Shown here: piece after piece, positions 47,957-59,372 of the stretch
Position numbering within the stretch: position 1 is the stretch's first letter
Layout: each line of letters starts with the position of its first letter
Source of the DNA: Vicia villosa
Taxonomy: Eukaryota > Streptophyta > Magnoliopsida > Fabales > Fabaceae
DNA: 64,000 nt
Assembly (NCBI RefSeq): GCF_029867415.1
Contig: NC_081182.1
Span: forward strand, 10,174,646-10,238,645
Direction: 5' to 3'
Notes under the pieces: model-generated
What the model was told of the DNA's origin: nothing
What the model saw: only the letters and a program-made list of their open reading frames with translations
The model's database searches: none
Program-made: the position numbers and the translations under genes

Positions 47957-50422
47957 CTACGACCTGCATCGGTAGAAATCCAGCATTTCTTCCTCTAACG
48001 GATGGGTCTTGCCTGTTATGACAAGGCAATGCAAAGGCGCTCCAAAATCAATCAACTGTAACTGCTTCATTGTACCAGCTACTACCATCTGATCTTCACT
48101 TCCAATCCGAGCAAGCCCAACACACTCAGTATCTTCTGTGTAGGCTGCAAGGCAAAATGAGATACAATTACTAATTTGGTGGATATGATTCTTGTGAGAA
48201 ATAAAAAGCTCATTTATCAAATAATTGAATTAACACAGTGAAAACTATGTCCTAATCAGATAATACTGTAAAAAACACAATGGTTCGCTTCTTTCTTTCC
48301 CGTGGAGGAATTCCCATTGTTGGCAGGTAACGTGAATTCAATAACCAAATTTCAAATATGTATATTTGATTATAATAGTACAATCAAGAACACATAATTC
48401 AGACTTGAAATTCATTCCTAGAGTAGGGTAAATGTTCAAAGAACTCACTGGAATCTTCACGTGCTTGTGCAATCTCCAATAACTGTTCAATGGCTGTGTT
48501 GATTGTCATATATCTGGGTGGTTCATAGGCTTTTTTCCCTCTTAAATGAACAATAAGACAAAGATAAATAAAAAACAATGAATAGGAAGTCATAGACAAA
48601 AACCAATGAATAAGAAAAAATACTCAATGTCATAAGAATGATTTCCAAAGAACTTGGTAATCCATATTTAATGATCACTAAGAAACAACATAATTAACCG
48701 AAAATAAAGGACCGTTTAGAAAACCAACCTGCACAAAGATTCCAATGTAGGCTCCTTCACGCGAATATCTGTAACCATAGCAAAGTAAAAATTATGTTAG
48801 TTTTGCTCATTAAACAAAAAGTAATGAGCTTTAGCACCCTTTCTAAAGAACCAAGCCCCTATAATACTGTCATCTTCTTAGGCCAGTACAATCACTCAAC
48901 ATCAAATAAGAAAAAATTTCAATGGTTAACCATCTTTAAAATATTCACATGATATATTTTTCTTAGGGATTTAGCATAACATAATTCAATTCCAAATAGC
49001 CTATAGCATAACATAATTCCAACAAATTACTGTTTTTATGTGATATGTTATTAAGTTCAAAGTGTTGAAGTCGATTTGCGGCTATCATGGTTATTTTCCG
49101 ATATCTAACATGTCAAAATACAAGTACTGTGTTTTGAGTTGATCGACACAAGCAGGAACAAACCCTTAAAACATAATCATCCTACTTTGTTTTAGCACCT
49201 ACATGATGATCACATTGCCTTATGTTTGGATATTTTTAAACCAACGAAGCGGAGCAGTACAAAAATGAGGGTAAGTGATGGAATTGGATGAAATGCATTC
49301 AATCATGCTCCACTACATTCCAACCTCTTTCTACCAACGCAACGATGGAACATAAACTTATTACACTCCATTCCACTGCATTCCATCATATTTCATCCAT
49401 CAATCCTAAAGATATAATAATCATTCCATAATCAATTTCTTGCAACGATACATGCAAAAAATTTCAATCTATTGAGCACAAGTTAAGACTAAAAATACAA
49501 AAGAGCGGAGCGGAATGGAAATGAGTGGAACGGAGCCGAGCGGAATAGACATCCCATTCCATTGTTACTCTGCCCAATTCGGAAGGTACAAAAATGAGGG
49601 TAAGTGATGGAATTGGTTCCATCATGTTCCGCTCCATTCCATCCTCTTTCTACCAATCCCAACACTGGAACAAAACCTTGTTACATTCCATTCCGCTTCA
49701 TTCAATCATGTCAATCTTATAGATAATTTAATCATTCTTATGCATTTTCTTGATAAAAATGGCAATGCTAGAGGCACAAAAATTTCAATCAATTAAGCAT
49801 AAATTGAGATTAAAAATACCAAACAGTAACCTAACCTAGCAAGCAAAGTGTATGAAGTCCCAAATTCCGATTTTGTTGAATCTTTTCATAGAAGCTATCA
49901 GGTCTCCATGTCTCCGTAAAAAACGGTATAGAAACAGTTTCACCATAACGATATAGCTGCAAACCACAAACCCCAATAGCATTCATAACAGACGCATTAT
50001 GCACAATTTTAACCTCAACCCCCATCTCCTTCGCTCGAACAACAAGATCAGTATGAGTTGTAGCCCTGCAAAAAAAACAAAAACAAAAAAAAATGAACCA
50101 AAACAATACAATACAATTGTTGAAGCAGAATCACACAAGTTTCGTACCCGAAAGGATCGCCAACAACGAGAAAAGCAACATGAGAAAGCTGAGCTTGGGA
50201 GAGAAAATCATTAGCTTTTTCTTCAACCATTTCTCTGTCAGCAAGAATAATGGGTTTACCGTAAAGCTTTTCGAGATTGGAGAGACCGTTTGAGGAGAGA
50301 CCGAAGGAGAGAAGAGAAGTGTATGCTTCCATGTAAACCTTGTCGCATTTTTGAATTGCTTCTAAGCCTTTCAGTGTGATGTCTTTTTCGTCGCCTAACC
50401 CTAATCCGATTATGTATAGCAT
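47957..50422 (-). CDS. Diphthine methyl ester synthase DPH5 (copy 2), five exons
   Basis: Exons (minus strand): 50422-50148, 50065-49836, 48768-48729, 48540-48449, 48144-47957. Sequence and splice sites appear identical to copy 1, giving the same 274-residue protein. DPH5 is normally a low-copy housekeeping gene. Two copies identical in exons, introns and surrounding junk imply either a very recent duplication or one locus assembled twice. The upstream region (50423-50760) is also identical and holds the presumed promoter. The flanks of this copy are intact, so if only one is real it is probably this one. Confidence 0.95.
49243..49808. repeat. GGAATGGAGCGG-rich fold-back repeats in DPH5 intron 2 (copy 2)
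   Basis: Same as 30765-31330. Confidence 0.5.
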
Positions 50423-50769
50423 TTTTTTTCAACTTGAATGCTCTTTGCTACTGAACTGTGCTCCTTCTTCTTCCCTCACTCCCGTGCTCGTGGAGAAACC
50501 CTAAAAGTTACAGAGGGAGGTGACGACGGAATGAGAATGGTTGATGACGGTGGCGTGCGGTGTGTATGTGTGAAGTGGAAGTGAGATGAGTCCGACCCGA
50601 GTCAAGTCAATGGGTTCAATTACTGATGGGCCTTTTTTTCTCAGTTACAACACAAGTCTGTCGGGTATCTTAGTTTGGTGGTATCCCGAAAATCTTTTTT
50701 TTTCCAACCAGATTGAAATCTGAGCTACTCATTTGATAACAAAATCACTTTATTAAATATACATTAGGT

Positions 50770-52045
50770 TCTTTTTAAATGAAAGTTCATTTTAGTCACT
50801 CAAAAAAACGTTAGAGGATAAGTTAGTTTTTTTTTATAAAAATCTCAATTAAATTCTTATAAAATTTAATCGAGCTATGTTAGTCCCTCAACTAATATTT
50901 TTTTTAAACTTTTTTTTTTTTACTTTTGAACTGTGACTGGACTGCCAATAAAGTCTCATTTTAGTCTCGCACAAAAAAGAGAGAATCCAAATTAGTCTCT
51001 AAAAAAAAAAATTCTCTATTTAATCTCTTACAAAATTTAACTGAGTCATGTTAGTCCCTCTTTTAATATTTTTTCAAACGATTTTTTTCTATTTTTAAAT
51101 CGTGACTGAACTCCTATTTTACGACTGTTGATTGAAAATTATTTGTGAAGGAATTGTAGATAAATCATCGCGATACCACAATGTTCTTTTTTTTTGCTGA
51201 GTTTATTATCAGACTTATGGATGGGTGACTACGATTTTTCATGTTATATATTCTTGTGTATTAGGTGTTGTTATTGTTTCAGTCGTTAATCATATTTTAG
51301 GAAGGTTTAGTTATGCTATTGGGATATTTAGGCTAATTTCTTACTTTTGTAAATAATACTTGTGACGAAAATAATAAACATGATATGTTGGAAGAAAATT
51401 GGTTTATACCATATTCCTTAGGTTTTGATGATAACAGAGTATTTAATGAACAATTAGGTACACTAACATGTGTTCAAGTGTGCGGGATCATTAGTCAAAA
51501 AATTTATCGGGCTCTGACTCTAATTGGAACATATGAAGAGAAGCTTGAGATTCAAATTATCAAAGATCAAAATTTAATGACTCAAATTTTGAATGATAAG
51601 ATTATGATGTCTCACAAATAGGTAACTCAATTTTTGGTGAAAACTTAACCTCTGACCCGTACCCAATTTTTGAAAGCATGTCTATCTTGTCAAGTCCAGT
51701 TACGGTTTTAAAATAGGAAAAAAATCGTTTGAAAAAAATATTAAAAGAGAGACTAACATGACTCAGTTAAATTTTGTAAGAGATTAAATAGAGACTTTTT
51801 TTCTTAGCGACTAATTTAGACTCTCTCTTTTTTGTGAGGGACTAAAATGGATCTTCATTGGCAGTCCAATCACGGTTCAAAAGTAAGAAAGAAACCGATT
51901 TAAAAAAAATATTAATTGAGGGACTAACATGACTAAGTTAAATTTTGTAACGGATTTAATACGGACTTTTTTTTTCTCAGGGACTGATCTGTCCTCTACA
52001 GTTTTTGTCAGGGACTAAAAAGGACCTTCACTCTTTTTTTTAAGT
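50770..52045. mobile_element. Large fold-back element, about 1.28 kb, complete
   Basis: The left arm (50770 to about 51115) contains TTTAGTCACTC, ATGTTAGTCCCTCAACTAATA and AATTTAACTGAGTCATG. The right arm (about 51660-52045) contains the complements GGGACTAAAA, TTAATTGAGGGACTAACAT and CATGACTCAGTTAAATTTTG in reverse order. The arms themselves are each a tandem duplication of a half-arm. The unpaired centre of about 540 bp holds TAGGTTTTGATGATAACAGAGT, and a 78-codon open frame there has no recognised product. No target duplication was identified. Confidence 0.75.
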
Positions 52046-52139
52046 GTTTGAATTATACTCAATTAAAAATCCGAGTTTGAATTTTTTTTAGACAATTTTA
52101 CTTTTTTGTTATAACAATTTTACTTTTTTAATTTAGATT

Positions 52140-53227
52140 TTAAAATTCGGAAAAATTCACGGGGACATCCTCTAACACATTTAAGGTCACAGGATATTTA
52201 ACTATCCTATCAAAAAGCTATATAGTGAGATTTCTATGGGTCTCATTTCGCCATAATTCATTTTTTGCACAACAATAGAAGCATCAAGCTAACATAGGTC
52301 ACTACGTTACAAAGTGCACTCTCAAAATTCATGTTTCCTATATAACAGGGAATCGAAAAACTCATCGAATCTTTCAGCTTAGTAGACAACATATTTTGGA
52401 TCAACGTGCTACTATTATCAGTCATAGCTACAATTTTATTACCTTATAATACTCTTTTGTTGGCCAAAATTTCTTTTAGAAACTTGGCATATGTGGGCAT
52501 ATGCGTCAATGCTTCGGTAAAAGGCACATCGAGATGGATCTTTCTCAAAAGCCACTAACTTTGTAAATTGCGCCTCTACCTTAGCCTTCACAAACTTCTA
52601 TGGGAAAGGGATATGAGGGGCAACATAAGATGTTTCCTCCTATACTTGTGTTGACTACCCTTTTTTCAAGTGATGTCAGTGGATTTTTCTTAATTCCTAC
52701 ATTTTCCTCACAATTACTCTTCTCTAGTTGTTACAGTATTCATATGTCCCTCGTGATTGGGTTCTTGAGGGATACGCACCAACTAGGAGATTCGAGTCTC
52801 CAAGGTTTTGCTTTGAATTGCGAAAGACTAAACCATAAACGTTAGCTGCTTAAGGACTTTGATAATACGGGGATTTTGTTATATAATATCTTCATTATGG
52901 CGCATTTACACTGCAAAAAAATTCTCCATTATCTCAAGGTTGTAGTCCTGAAAGGTAGCAATTGCGCCATATTGGGAACCATGTGATCCCATGGTATGCT
53001 AGGAGTAATTAATGTAAATAAAGTTCGGGTGATTGCCCTATTCCAAACTATAGGCTTATGAGTACAGGCTTCCTAATTCATTGTTCATGTAATTGTCCAT
53101 CTCTTGAATGGATCCTCCAACGAGAATCATTCTAAAAAGAGGGGCTTTTGCGTGAAATAAAACAATAGAAAAGATAAAGTGCTTTAGTCTATATCGTGTT
53201 GGGATAAAATTTCAATAACAAACTATC
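52140..53227 (-). pseudogene. Athila-like Ty3/gypsy gag-protease relic
   Basis: Minus-strand translation gives decayed blocks that match the gag-protease region of Athila-type polyproteins: KFVKAKVEAQFTKLV near 52590, AYAHICQVSKRNF near 52490, and near 52340 a broken form of the FTIPC..G region that precedes the protease. Stops and frame changes are frequent. Its position downstream (on the minus strand) of the primer binding site at 53228-53245 supports the assignment. Confidence 0.5.
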
Positions 53228-53245
53228 TCCCTGACAATGGCGCCA
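53228..53245 (-). other. Primer binding site, tRNA-Asp type
   Basis: On the minus strand TGGCGCCATTGTCAGGGA, which differs at about three positions from TGGCGCCGTTGCCGGGGA, the tRNA-Asp-complementary site known in Athila/Calypso elements. It lies 11 bases after the likely LTR end (ATCA), as in those elements. Confidence 0.65.
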
Positions 53246-53256
53246 AAAACTCGATG

Positions 53257-54300
53257 TGATGAAATGCCGGAAGTGCATGACAATGCCAAATAGTATAATA
53301 AGATCGAACTCACAGGGAAATGTATATGAGTACTAAATTTTATCCTAATAGTGTTTAGCTAAAGTGTTATTGGTTAGTTTATTGCAAATTTGAATGAAAT
53401 TAACAAGTAAAGATACCTAAGATTCTCGTAGTTCACATTCGAATGAATCAATTAGGGATCATCATGAGATTAACTCTCCCGGCCTCTTATCCTTATAAGA
53501 CTACTCACTCGTGGTGGGGCAACCAACAATCAAGTAAATAAAATATATGCATGCAAGTAGATAAAGTAAAGCAATATAAATAACATGAATTGAAGCAAAC
53601 TTGATTAAATAAAATAAAAATACATAATTACATAAATGTTGTAGAAGAATTATGGAAAATAAGTTGGAAATACGATGCAATAACCATTTATCAAAGTACA
53701 TGTGAGATACGTTGTATTACACACTCTCTCTAGACAATACTTACTCTGATATAGTATGATGCACGACGATTAGAAAAACACAACTCTCATCTGAAACTGC
53801 AAAACATGTTTCAAACACATTAACCTTGATTACCACATTAGGGTTTCCATAAGGTTTACCATACATTTACTTAGATTGCCACATTAAGGCATCACATAGG
53901 TTCTTGTCGAACCTCCAACATAATTGCCACATTAGAGCTTCACAATTTACCACACATCTACTTTGATTTTATACATTATGCTTTGTAACTATTTTATGAA
54001 AACATTAGACTCATGTCCTAAGAGTTTTCTCACAATCATTCACAGTATAATTCATAATAAGTATTTTATCAAAACATTGAACTTATGCCTTAAGGTTTGC
54101 TTCACAATTACTCATTATTCATAACGTGATTAATACATATAAACATTATGAAACCTTTACCATAAGATAGACCTTTGCATTAGTTTTTTCATGCATTTGA
54201 TCTACCTTATATCTTTCTGGCTTGCATAATTAGCGTCTTCTCTTGCCACGAACAAACCACGCTTTATAGTGTCTTTTTGATTGACTAATTCACTGACATC
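53257..54300 (-). mobile_element. Athila-like 5' LTR (outer border uncertain)
   Basis: The inner border, TGATGAAATGC on the plus strand, is followed by a block with AAGTGCATGACAATGCC and TCGAACTCACAGGG. This is parallel to TGATGTTG..AAAGTACAAG..ATCCACAGGG of the solo LTR at 7064. The outer end could not be located; 54300 is an estimate. The region 53820-54200 repeats the words CCACATTAGGG and CCACATTAAGG. Confidence 0.4.
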
Positions 54301-55200
54301 ATTGGGGTTCAATCTTAAAAGTTAAAATTAATAATCTATTTTGATTGAATATGTAGGTAAATCAGATATTCAAAATATGATATTTTTAAATGTATATTAA
54401 ACAATTTAAATTACCAACAACTTTTAACTAGTAAAAGAACACATACGAACAGATTTTCTGGTTTCCCAATCAATTTTATTTATGTAATTCATTTACATAA
54501 ATTATTTTATATTTTATTAGAAATTAATTTAAATGATGCATTGGAATTTGTTCAATGTGATTCTATTTGGGCCGAAATCTTCTTAAGATGAATGTCCAAA
54601 ACTAAATATCTCTTACGAAAAAATACTTTCGAATTTATTTTGCAAGTATATTTTTGAATTAATTTTTATAAAATGAAGATATAATTCACTTAAGAAATAC
54701 TGTCGTGCAAAGTTTTAAAAAAAATATTTTTTAATTTTAAAAATATTATTGACTTTTTACCCGAATGCATGAGGCATCACTAAATGTGCAATAAACAATC
54801 CTAAGTATTGTACATTCTAAATAAAAATTAAATAATTATATGATACTAGTATTTAGAATTCACATATCAAATAAATAAAGGCTTATAATTGAAAAATAGT
54901 TAATTATTCTTACAAAACAATTATATAAAAAATAATATATATTTTAAACAATATATCTTAAATTTAACTAATCGTCATATTCATTGCACATGTATGTGTA
55001 ACCCACTTAGAAGTCGAATTCTTGGAAATATCAAGTGTGTTTACACTAGTTATTGTCGTAGCATCAACTGTTTATGAAATAAAACAAAAAATATATGAAA
55101 AATGATTTTATTATAATAATTGCATAAAAAAATGAAATTGATACAAAATAGTTAACTCTGAAGAGTTTGAATTGAAAGAAGAAAAAAAAAAAAAAATTTA
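54301..55200. other. AT-rich intergenic region upstream of the HVA22-like gene
   Basis: No coding sequence seen. It should hold the promoter of the gene whose leader begins near 55200. A TTCTTCTTCTTCTTCTCT pyrimidine tract at about 55246-55265 is typical of plant 5' leaders. Confidence 0.4.
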
Positions 55201-55350
55201 AACAGCTCCTCCAAATTCTAAATTCTTGCTCTCATTTTGCGCTTCTTTTCTTCTTCTTCTTCTCTACTCCAAGTATTTCTACTCGCACTGCCGCCGTATC
55301 TGAACCGTTGATTTTCTCTTCACTTCCTTCTTCATCTTTCTCTAACAAGG
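55200..55350 (+). other. Probable 5' UTR exon of the HVA22-like gene
   Basis: CT-rich leader ending AACAAG before GTATCAATTT at 55350, a good intron donor. The intron would run to the acceptor TTTCATGCCAG at about 56540, just before the start codon exon. Inferred from sequence style only. Confidence 0.5.
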
Positions 55351-55608
55351 TATCAATTTTCTTTCCTCTCTTTTTTCCTTTGATTTTTGCCCCTTTTATT
55401 GCTAGTATCGGTTTTTTCTGTTTGTTTGATTTCTGAAACGGTTATTGGTTTAGTTCGTAATTGTGCCCTAATTCAGTTTCAACTGATTCTCAATTGTTTG
55501 CGTAGAATACCGGAAATTAATTGTGTTTATCTCAATAATAGTAGATGTAAAGAATAAAAATGTCAACTTGTTTACAATTTTAACCTTTTGGATAAGATTG
55601 TGTTCATT

Positions 55609-56260
55609 ATGAACAAACTCTATTTTGTTTTTCTTTTGTTCAATTTTGCATGGTAGAAAAAAGGGGTAAGAAACCTAACATTAGCTTAGCATTTCATTAA
55701 TGGTGAATATAGGAATAATAGTAATAGGTCATGTTGTATCTAATGTCTTTGCACAGCTACCGACTATTGTTTATTGTTTATATAGAGAAATTAGGATAGC
55801 GTCGCAGATTTTGATATATCCGTGAAAATTGCCAACCCCTTATTATAGTAACCTTAGAATATGTTTGGATATCATAAAATGAATGAAGCAGAATGTAACG
55901 GAATAAAGCAGAATGGAATGTAGCAGAACGGAGCGGAGCAGAACAAACCCTATTTTGTTTTGTTTAATTTTGCACTGTAGAAAAAGGGGTAAGAAGCATA
56001 ACATTAGCTTAGCATTTCATTAATGGTGAATATAGGAGTAATAGTAATAGGTCATGTTGCTTTTGATGTCCCTACAGAGCTACCAACTATTATTCATATA
56101 GCGAAACTAGGATAGCGTCCTAGATTTTGATATCTCCGCGAACATTGCCAACCCCTTATTATAGTAACTTTAAGATATGTATGGATATCATAAAATGAAC
56201 GGAGCGGAATGTAGTAGAGTGGAGCAGAGTGAAATGTAGCAGAATAAAGCGGAGCGGAAT
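55609..56260. repeat. Tandem duplication (about 323-bp unit) in the leader intron of the HVA22-like gene
   Basis: Unit 1 (about 55609-55931) and unit 2 (about 55932-56260) share long blocks, such as ACATTAGCTTAGCATTTCAT at 55678 and 56001 and GCCAACCCCTTATTATAGTA. Divergence is roughly 10 percent. Both units run into MITE-like TGAATGAAGCAGAATG or TGAACGGAGCGGAATG sequence. Confidence 0.8.
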
Positions 56261-56437
56261 GAAGATTTCATTCCATTGTTTGGAAATATGGTGGTAAAGT
56301 GATGGAATAGAATGAAATTCATATCACTCCATTCTGTTCCGCTCCATCCGATTTTAAATAATCCAAACAATGGAATTTCACTCCATTTCACCCCATACCA
56401 CTCCGCTCCATCTGATTCCATCAATCCAAACAAAGCC
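56173..56437. mobile_element. Tourist-like (PIF/Harbinger) MITE
   Basis: Flanked by TTA trinucleotides (56170-56172 and 56438-56440). The right end on the complement reads GGCTTTGTTTGGAT, close to the left end AGATATGTATGGAT. The interior is a fold-back rich in GGAGCGGAATG and CATTCCGCTCC words. The same vocabulary occurs in DPH5 intron 2 and in a partial copy at 55860-55935. Confidence 0.6.
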
Positions 56438-56551
56438 TTAATTTGAGGAACTAAATTTTTTATGTTTATAACTCTTTTTGTTTCAGTTTCTTGGAAGCTA
56501 TCTTGTTTGACTGATTGAATTTTGTTTTTTTTTCATGCCAGGGATACAAAA

Positions 56552-57888
56552 ATGATAGGATCCTTTATTACCAGGATACTTGTGTATGTTTATGACCATT
56601 CTTATATGATGGGTTTGTGCTGTAATTTTCAAATTCGACTATTTTTTTATATTTGAGTGTTTACGTGTTTGCAGAATGATTTTTGGCTATGCCTACCCAG
56701 CTTATGAATGCTATAAAGCAGTTGAAATGAATAGGCCTGAAATTGAACAGCTACGCTTTTGGTGCCAGTATTGGTATACTTTATGAAACTTAACTTGTAA
56801 AAAGTTGGTATACAGGTACCTACTTCTTAAATTTCCCGTTTGTATTGCAGGATTTTGGTTGCTCTTTTGACAGTGTGTGAGCGGATTGGCGATACGTTTA
56901 TATCATGGTAGAGATACTATCTTGTATATATGCAGATAATAACATGTCCTTTTTCTTTTTCACTGAAAAATTTGTTTTATTATGCTTTCTGATTGGTTAT
57001 TGTTAAAATTAGTTAGTGCATTTTTCTTCTTGAAGGGTTCCGATGTATAGTGAAGCTAAGTTGGCATTTTTTATATATCTTTGGTACCCGAAAACTAAGG
57101 TACGCAATTAACTACCGTGGTTGAATCTGATACAGCTTTTTAGTTTAAATCTCTTCAGCTTGATCTTTCACATTAATATTGCCTGGCCTGTGTTAGGGAA
57201 CAACATATGTGTATGATTCTTTCTTTAGACCATATGTTGCGAAACATGAGACAGATATCGATCGCAACTTGATGGAACTAAGAACACGGGCAGGAGATAT
57301 TGCAGTTACGTATTGGCAAAAGGCTGCTAGTTATGGCCAGACTAGAGTTTTTGACATTTTGCAGTATGTTGCTGCTCAATCAGCTCCACCATCGGCTCCC
57401 CCTGCACAGGTAGTTAGATATGTGTTTTGGTATGTTAACCAGGATATTCAATGTGTAGCTTAACTGTACTATGATTATGACACATTCGACACTGTCTCTA
57501 TTAACAGCGTCGACCGGGTGTGAGGGGCCGCCAACCAGCAGCCAGCAATGCTCCTGCAACAGCACCACCAGCTGAGGGTCCAACTCCTGCTACTTCTAGC
57601 TCATCTTCAAGTCAGCACCAGAAGGAAGTAGCAGAGGAGTTAAGTTCTTCACAAGTACCTAAAGCACCCTCCTCTTTAAATGGTCTAAATATTCAGAAGA
57701 ATAATTCTGCATCCGAATCTGGCAACCAATCTGCACCTGTAGAGGCAGAGCCAATGCAGATTGAAACAGCACTGCCTTCATCCTCTTCTCTAAATGAAAA
57801 CCCTCCTTCGAAGGAAACAGTAATGGAGGAGAGCATTAGGGTCACACGAGGCAGACTAAGAAAAAATAGATCATTAGGAACTCAGTAG
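56552..57888 (+). CDS. HVA22-like protein (TB2/DP1/REEP family), i/j type
   Basis: Coding exons: 56552-56583, 56675-56773, 56851-56907, 57036-57099, 57197-57409, 57508-57888. All introns are GT..AG. The joined frame is 846 bp, 281 residues. It starts MIGSFITRILV, then FGYAYPAYECYK, LRFWCQYW, PMYSEAKLAFFIYLWYPKT and SFFRPYVAKHE, the TB2/DP1/HVA22 domain with paired membrane hairpins. RTRAGD and ILQYVAAQS follow, then an Ala/Pro/Ser-rich disordered tail ending VTRGRLRKNR, as in Arabidopsis HVA22-like i/j. Family members are ER membrane-shaping proteins; the founding barley gene is induced by abscisic acid. The gene looks intact. A further leader exon probably lies at 55200-55350. Confidence 0.95.
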
Positions 57889-59372
57889 GGCTTCTAATTT
57901 CGATTTTTAGTCTGAAAAATGGAATGGGTGGGTGAACTACAATGGGCGTTGAATTGATGTAGAACAATACAGTATTATATGCAAGTTGACTCAATTTCCA
58001 TTCAATTTGTTTGTTTTGATTTTTATTTATCAGCACTTTTTTTGGTCTCACGATAAAAAAAACCTAGAGAATGTGAGATTTTGACCAATCACTAATTTAA
58101 TGGAGCCAATTTAATCCTCTAGTTTTTAGTACTAGTTAATTAAGAAAACCAAGTCATTCAATTACTCTCTTATATACTACTGCTATAATAAAAACACTCA
58201 TTTTCAAATGTGAAATCTGACACAAGGTAACTCATTCTCATTCTCTCTATCAATTTAAAATCTAAATAAATTGAGTCTTTACATGTTTTATATATTTTAT
58301 TATTTTTGCAGAAAATTCTCAATTAAAATATTACTTTCCTTCAATATTAAATGTGGATACATTTTTTCCTTCAAATCATAATATTGTATATTTTTAATAT
58401 TAATATTTTACTTTATGATTATTCTACATTGTAAATTCATCATAATAGGTTAAATATTTGAATAAAAAATGGTAGCATGATTGTTGTTTACGCTAGTGTA
58501 TTGCATTGTCATCCTCAAGATAAAGGCAAAAAATATTTAATCTTGCTATTCTAAAATGTAAAGCGAGTAAAATATCAATATTTAGTTTATGAATTAAAGA
58601 TAAATATTGCAAATGCATAATGATAAATTATAAATTTGTTAAAAATTTTTTCACACTTTACACTTTAGATCACTTTAAAAGAGACAAATCCAAAAATGAT
58701 CTCTAATGCTAATATTATTGTTTCGTCTTGGCTCGTCAAGCCTCATTATGGCAACTAATATATATATTTTTTAATAAAAATTATGAGTTTTCAAAAACAA
58801 ATAATTAAATAAACTTAAGAAATGAAAGAGTACTTTTAACACCATGCACAATATCTTCCAAATAATAAAAGTAACTTTCTCCTTCAAACTTCACCTTCCA
58901 TCTTATTTCCTCTCTCATGAAACTGTTTGTATTGTGCATGAATTATAAAATAACATAAAATAAACTTATTGGATCTTGTATGTTTATTTTGTATTCTTCT
59001 CTATTTGTTGTGCAGTGCATCACAGGCACCCTAACATTATTCGGCAGTCCTAGTTAAGCAACTGCTCTAAGAAACACATAAAATAGAAGGAAAGAAAAAA
59101 GCTAAACATTTACAGCTTGAAATGTACTCTTTGTCATGTTTAGCAACAATTAGCAGCCTAACATTTACATATTGACCGCATATTGACCGCATATGTCAGC
59201 GAACATCGTTGCGAACTGAGAAGTTCATCTATTTAAGCCAACTGCACTTCTGCCGAACAAAGAGGAAAGAGCATTAATATATGAGTCTTCAAACTTGGTC
59301 AATTTATATCCTCATTAGATGTGAAATTGCAAGAATCAAGTTCATATAACGAAATATTACTTGAAGATATTT
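57889..59372. other. Intergenic region between the convergent HVA22-like and E2F genes
   Basis: Contains the 3' UTRs of both genes and otherwise AT-rich sequence. No further gene or clear repeat was recognised. Confidence 0.5.

Larger units (their letters stand above)
42639..51387. repeat. Duplicated segment, copy 2 (8749 bp)
   Basis: Near-identical to 24161-32910. Unlike copy 1, both borders here run smoothly into sequence that fits: AT-rich flank on the left and the rest of the fold-back element on the right. This suggests copy 2 is in its original context. Confidence 0.97.
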
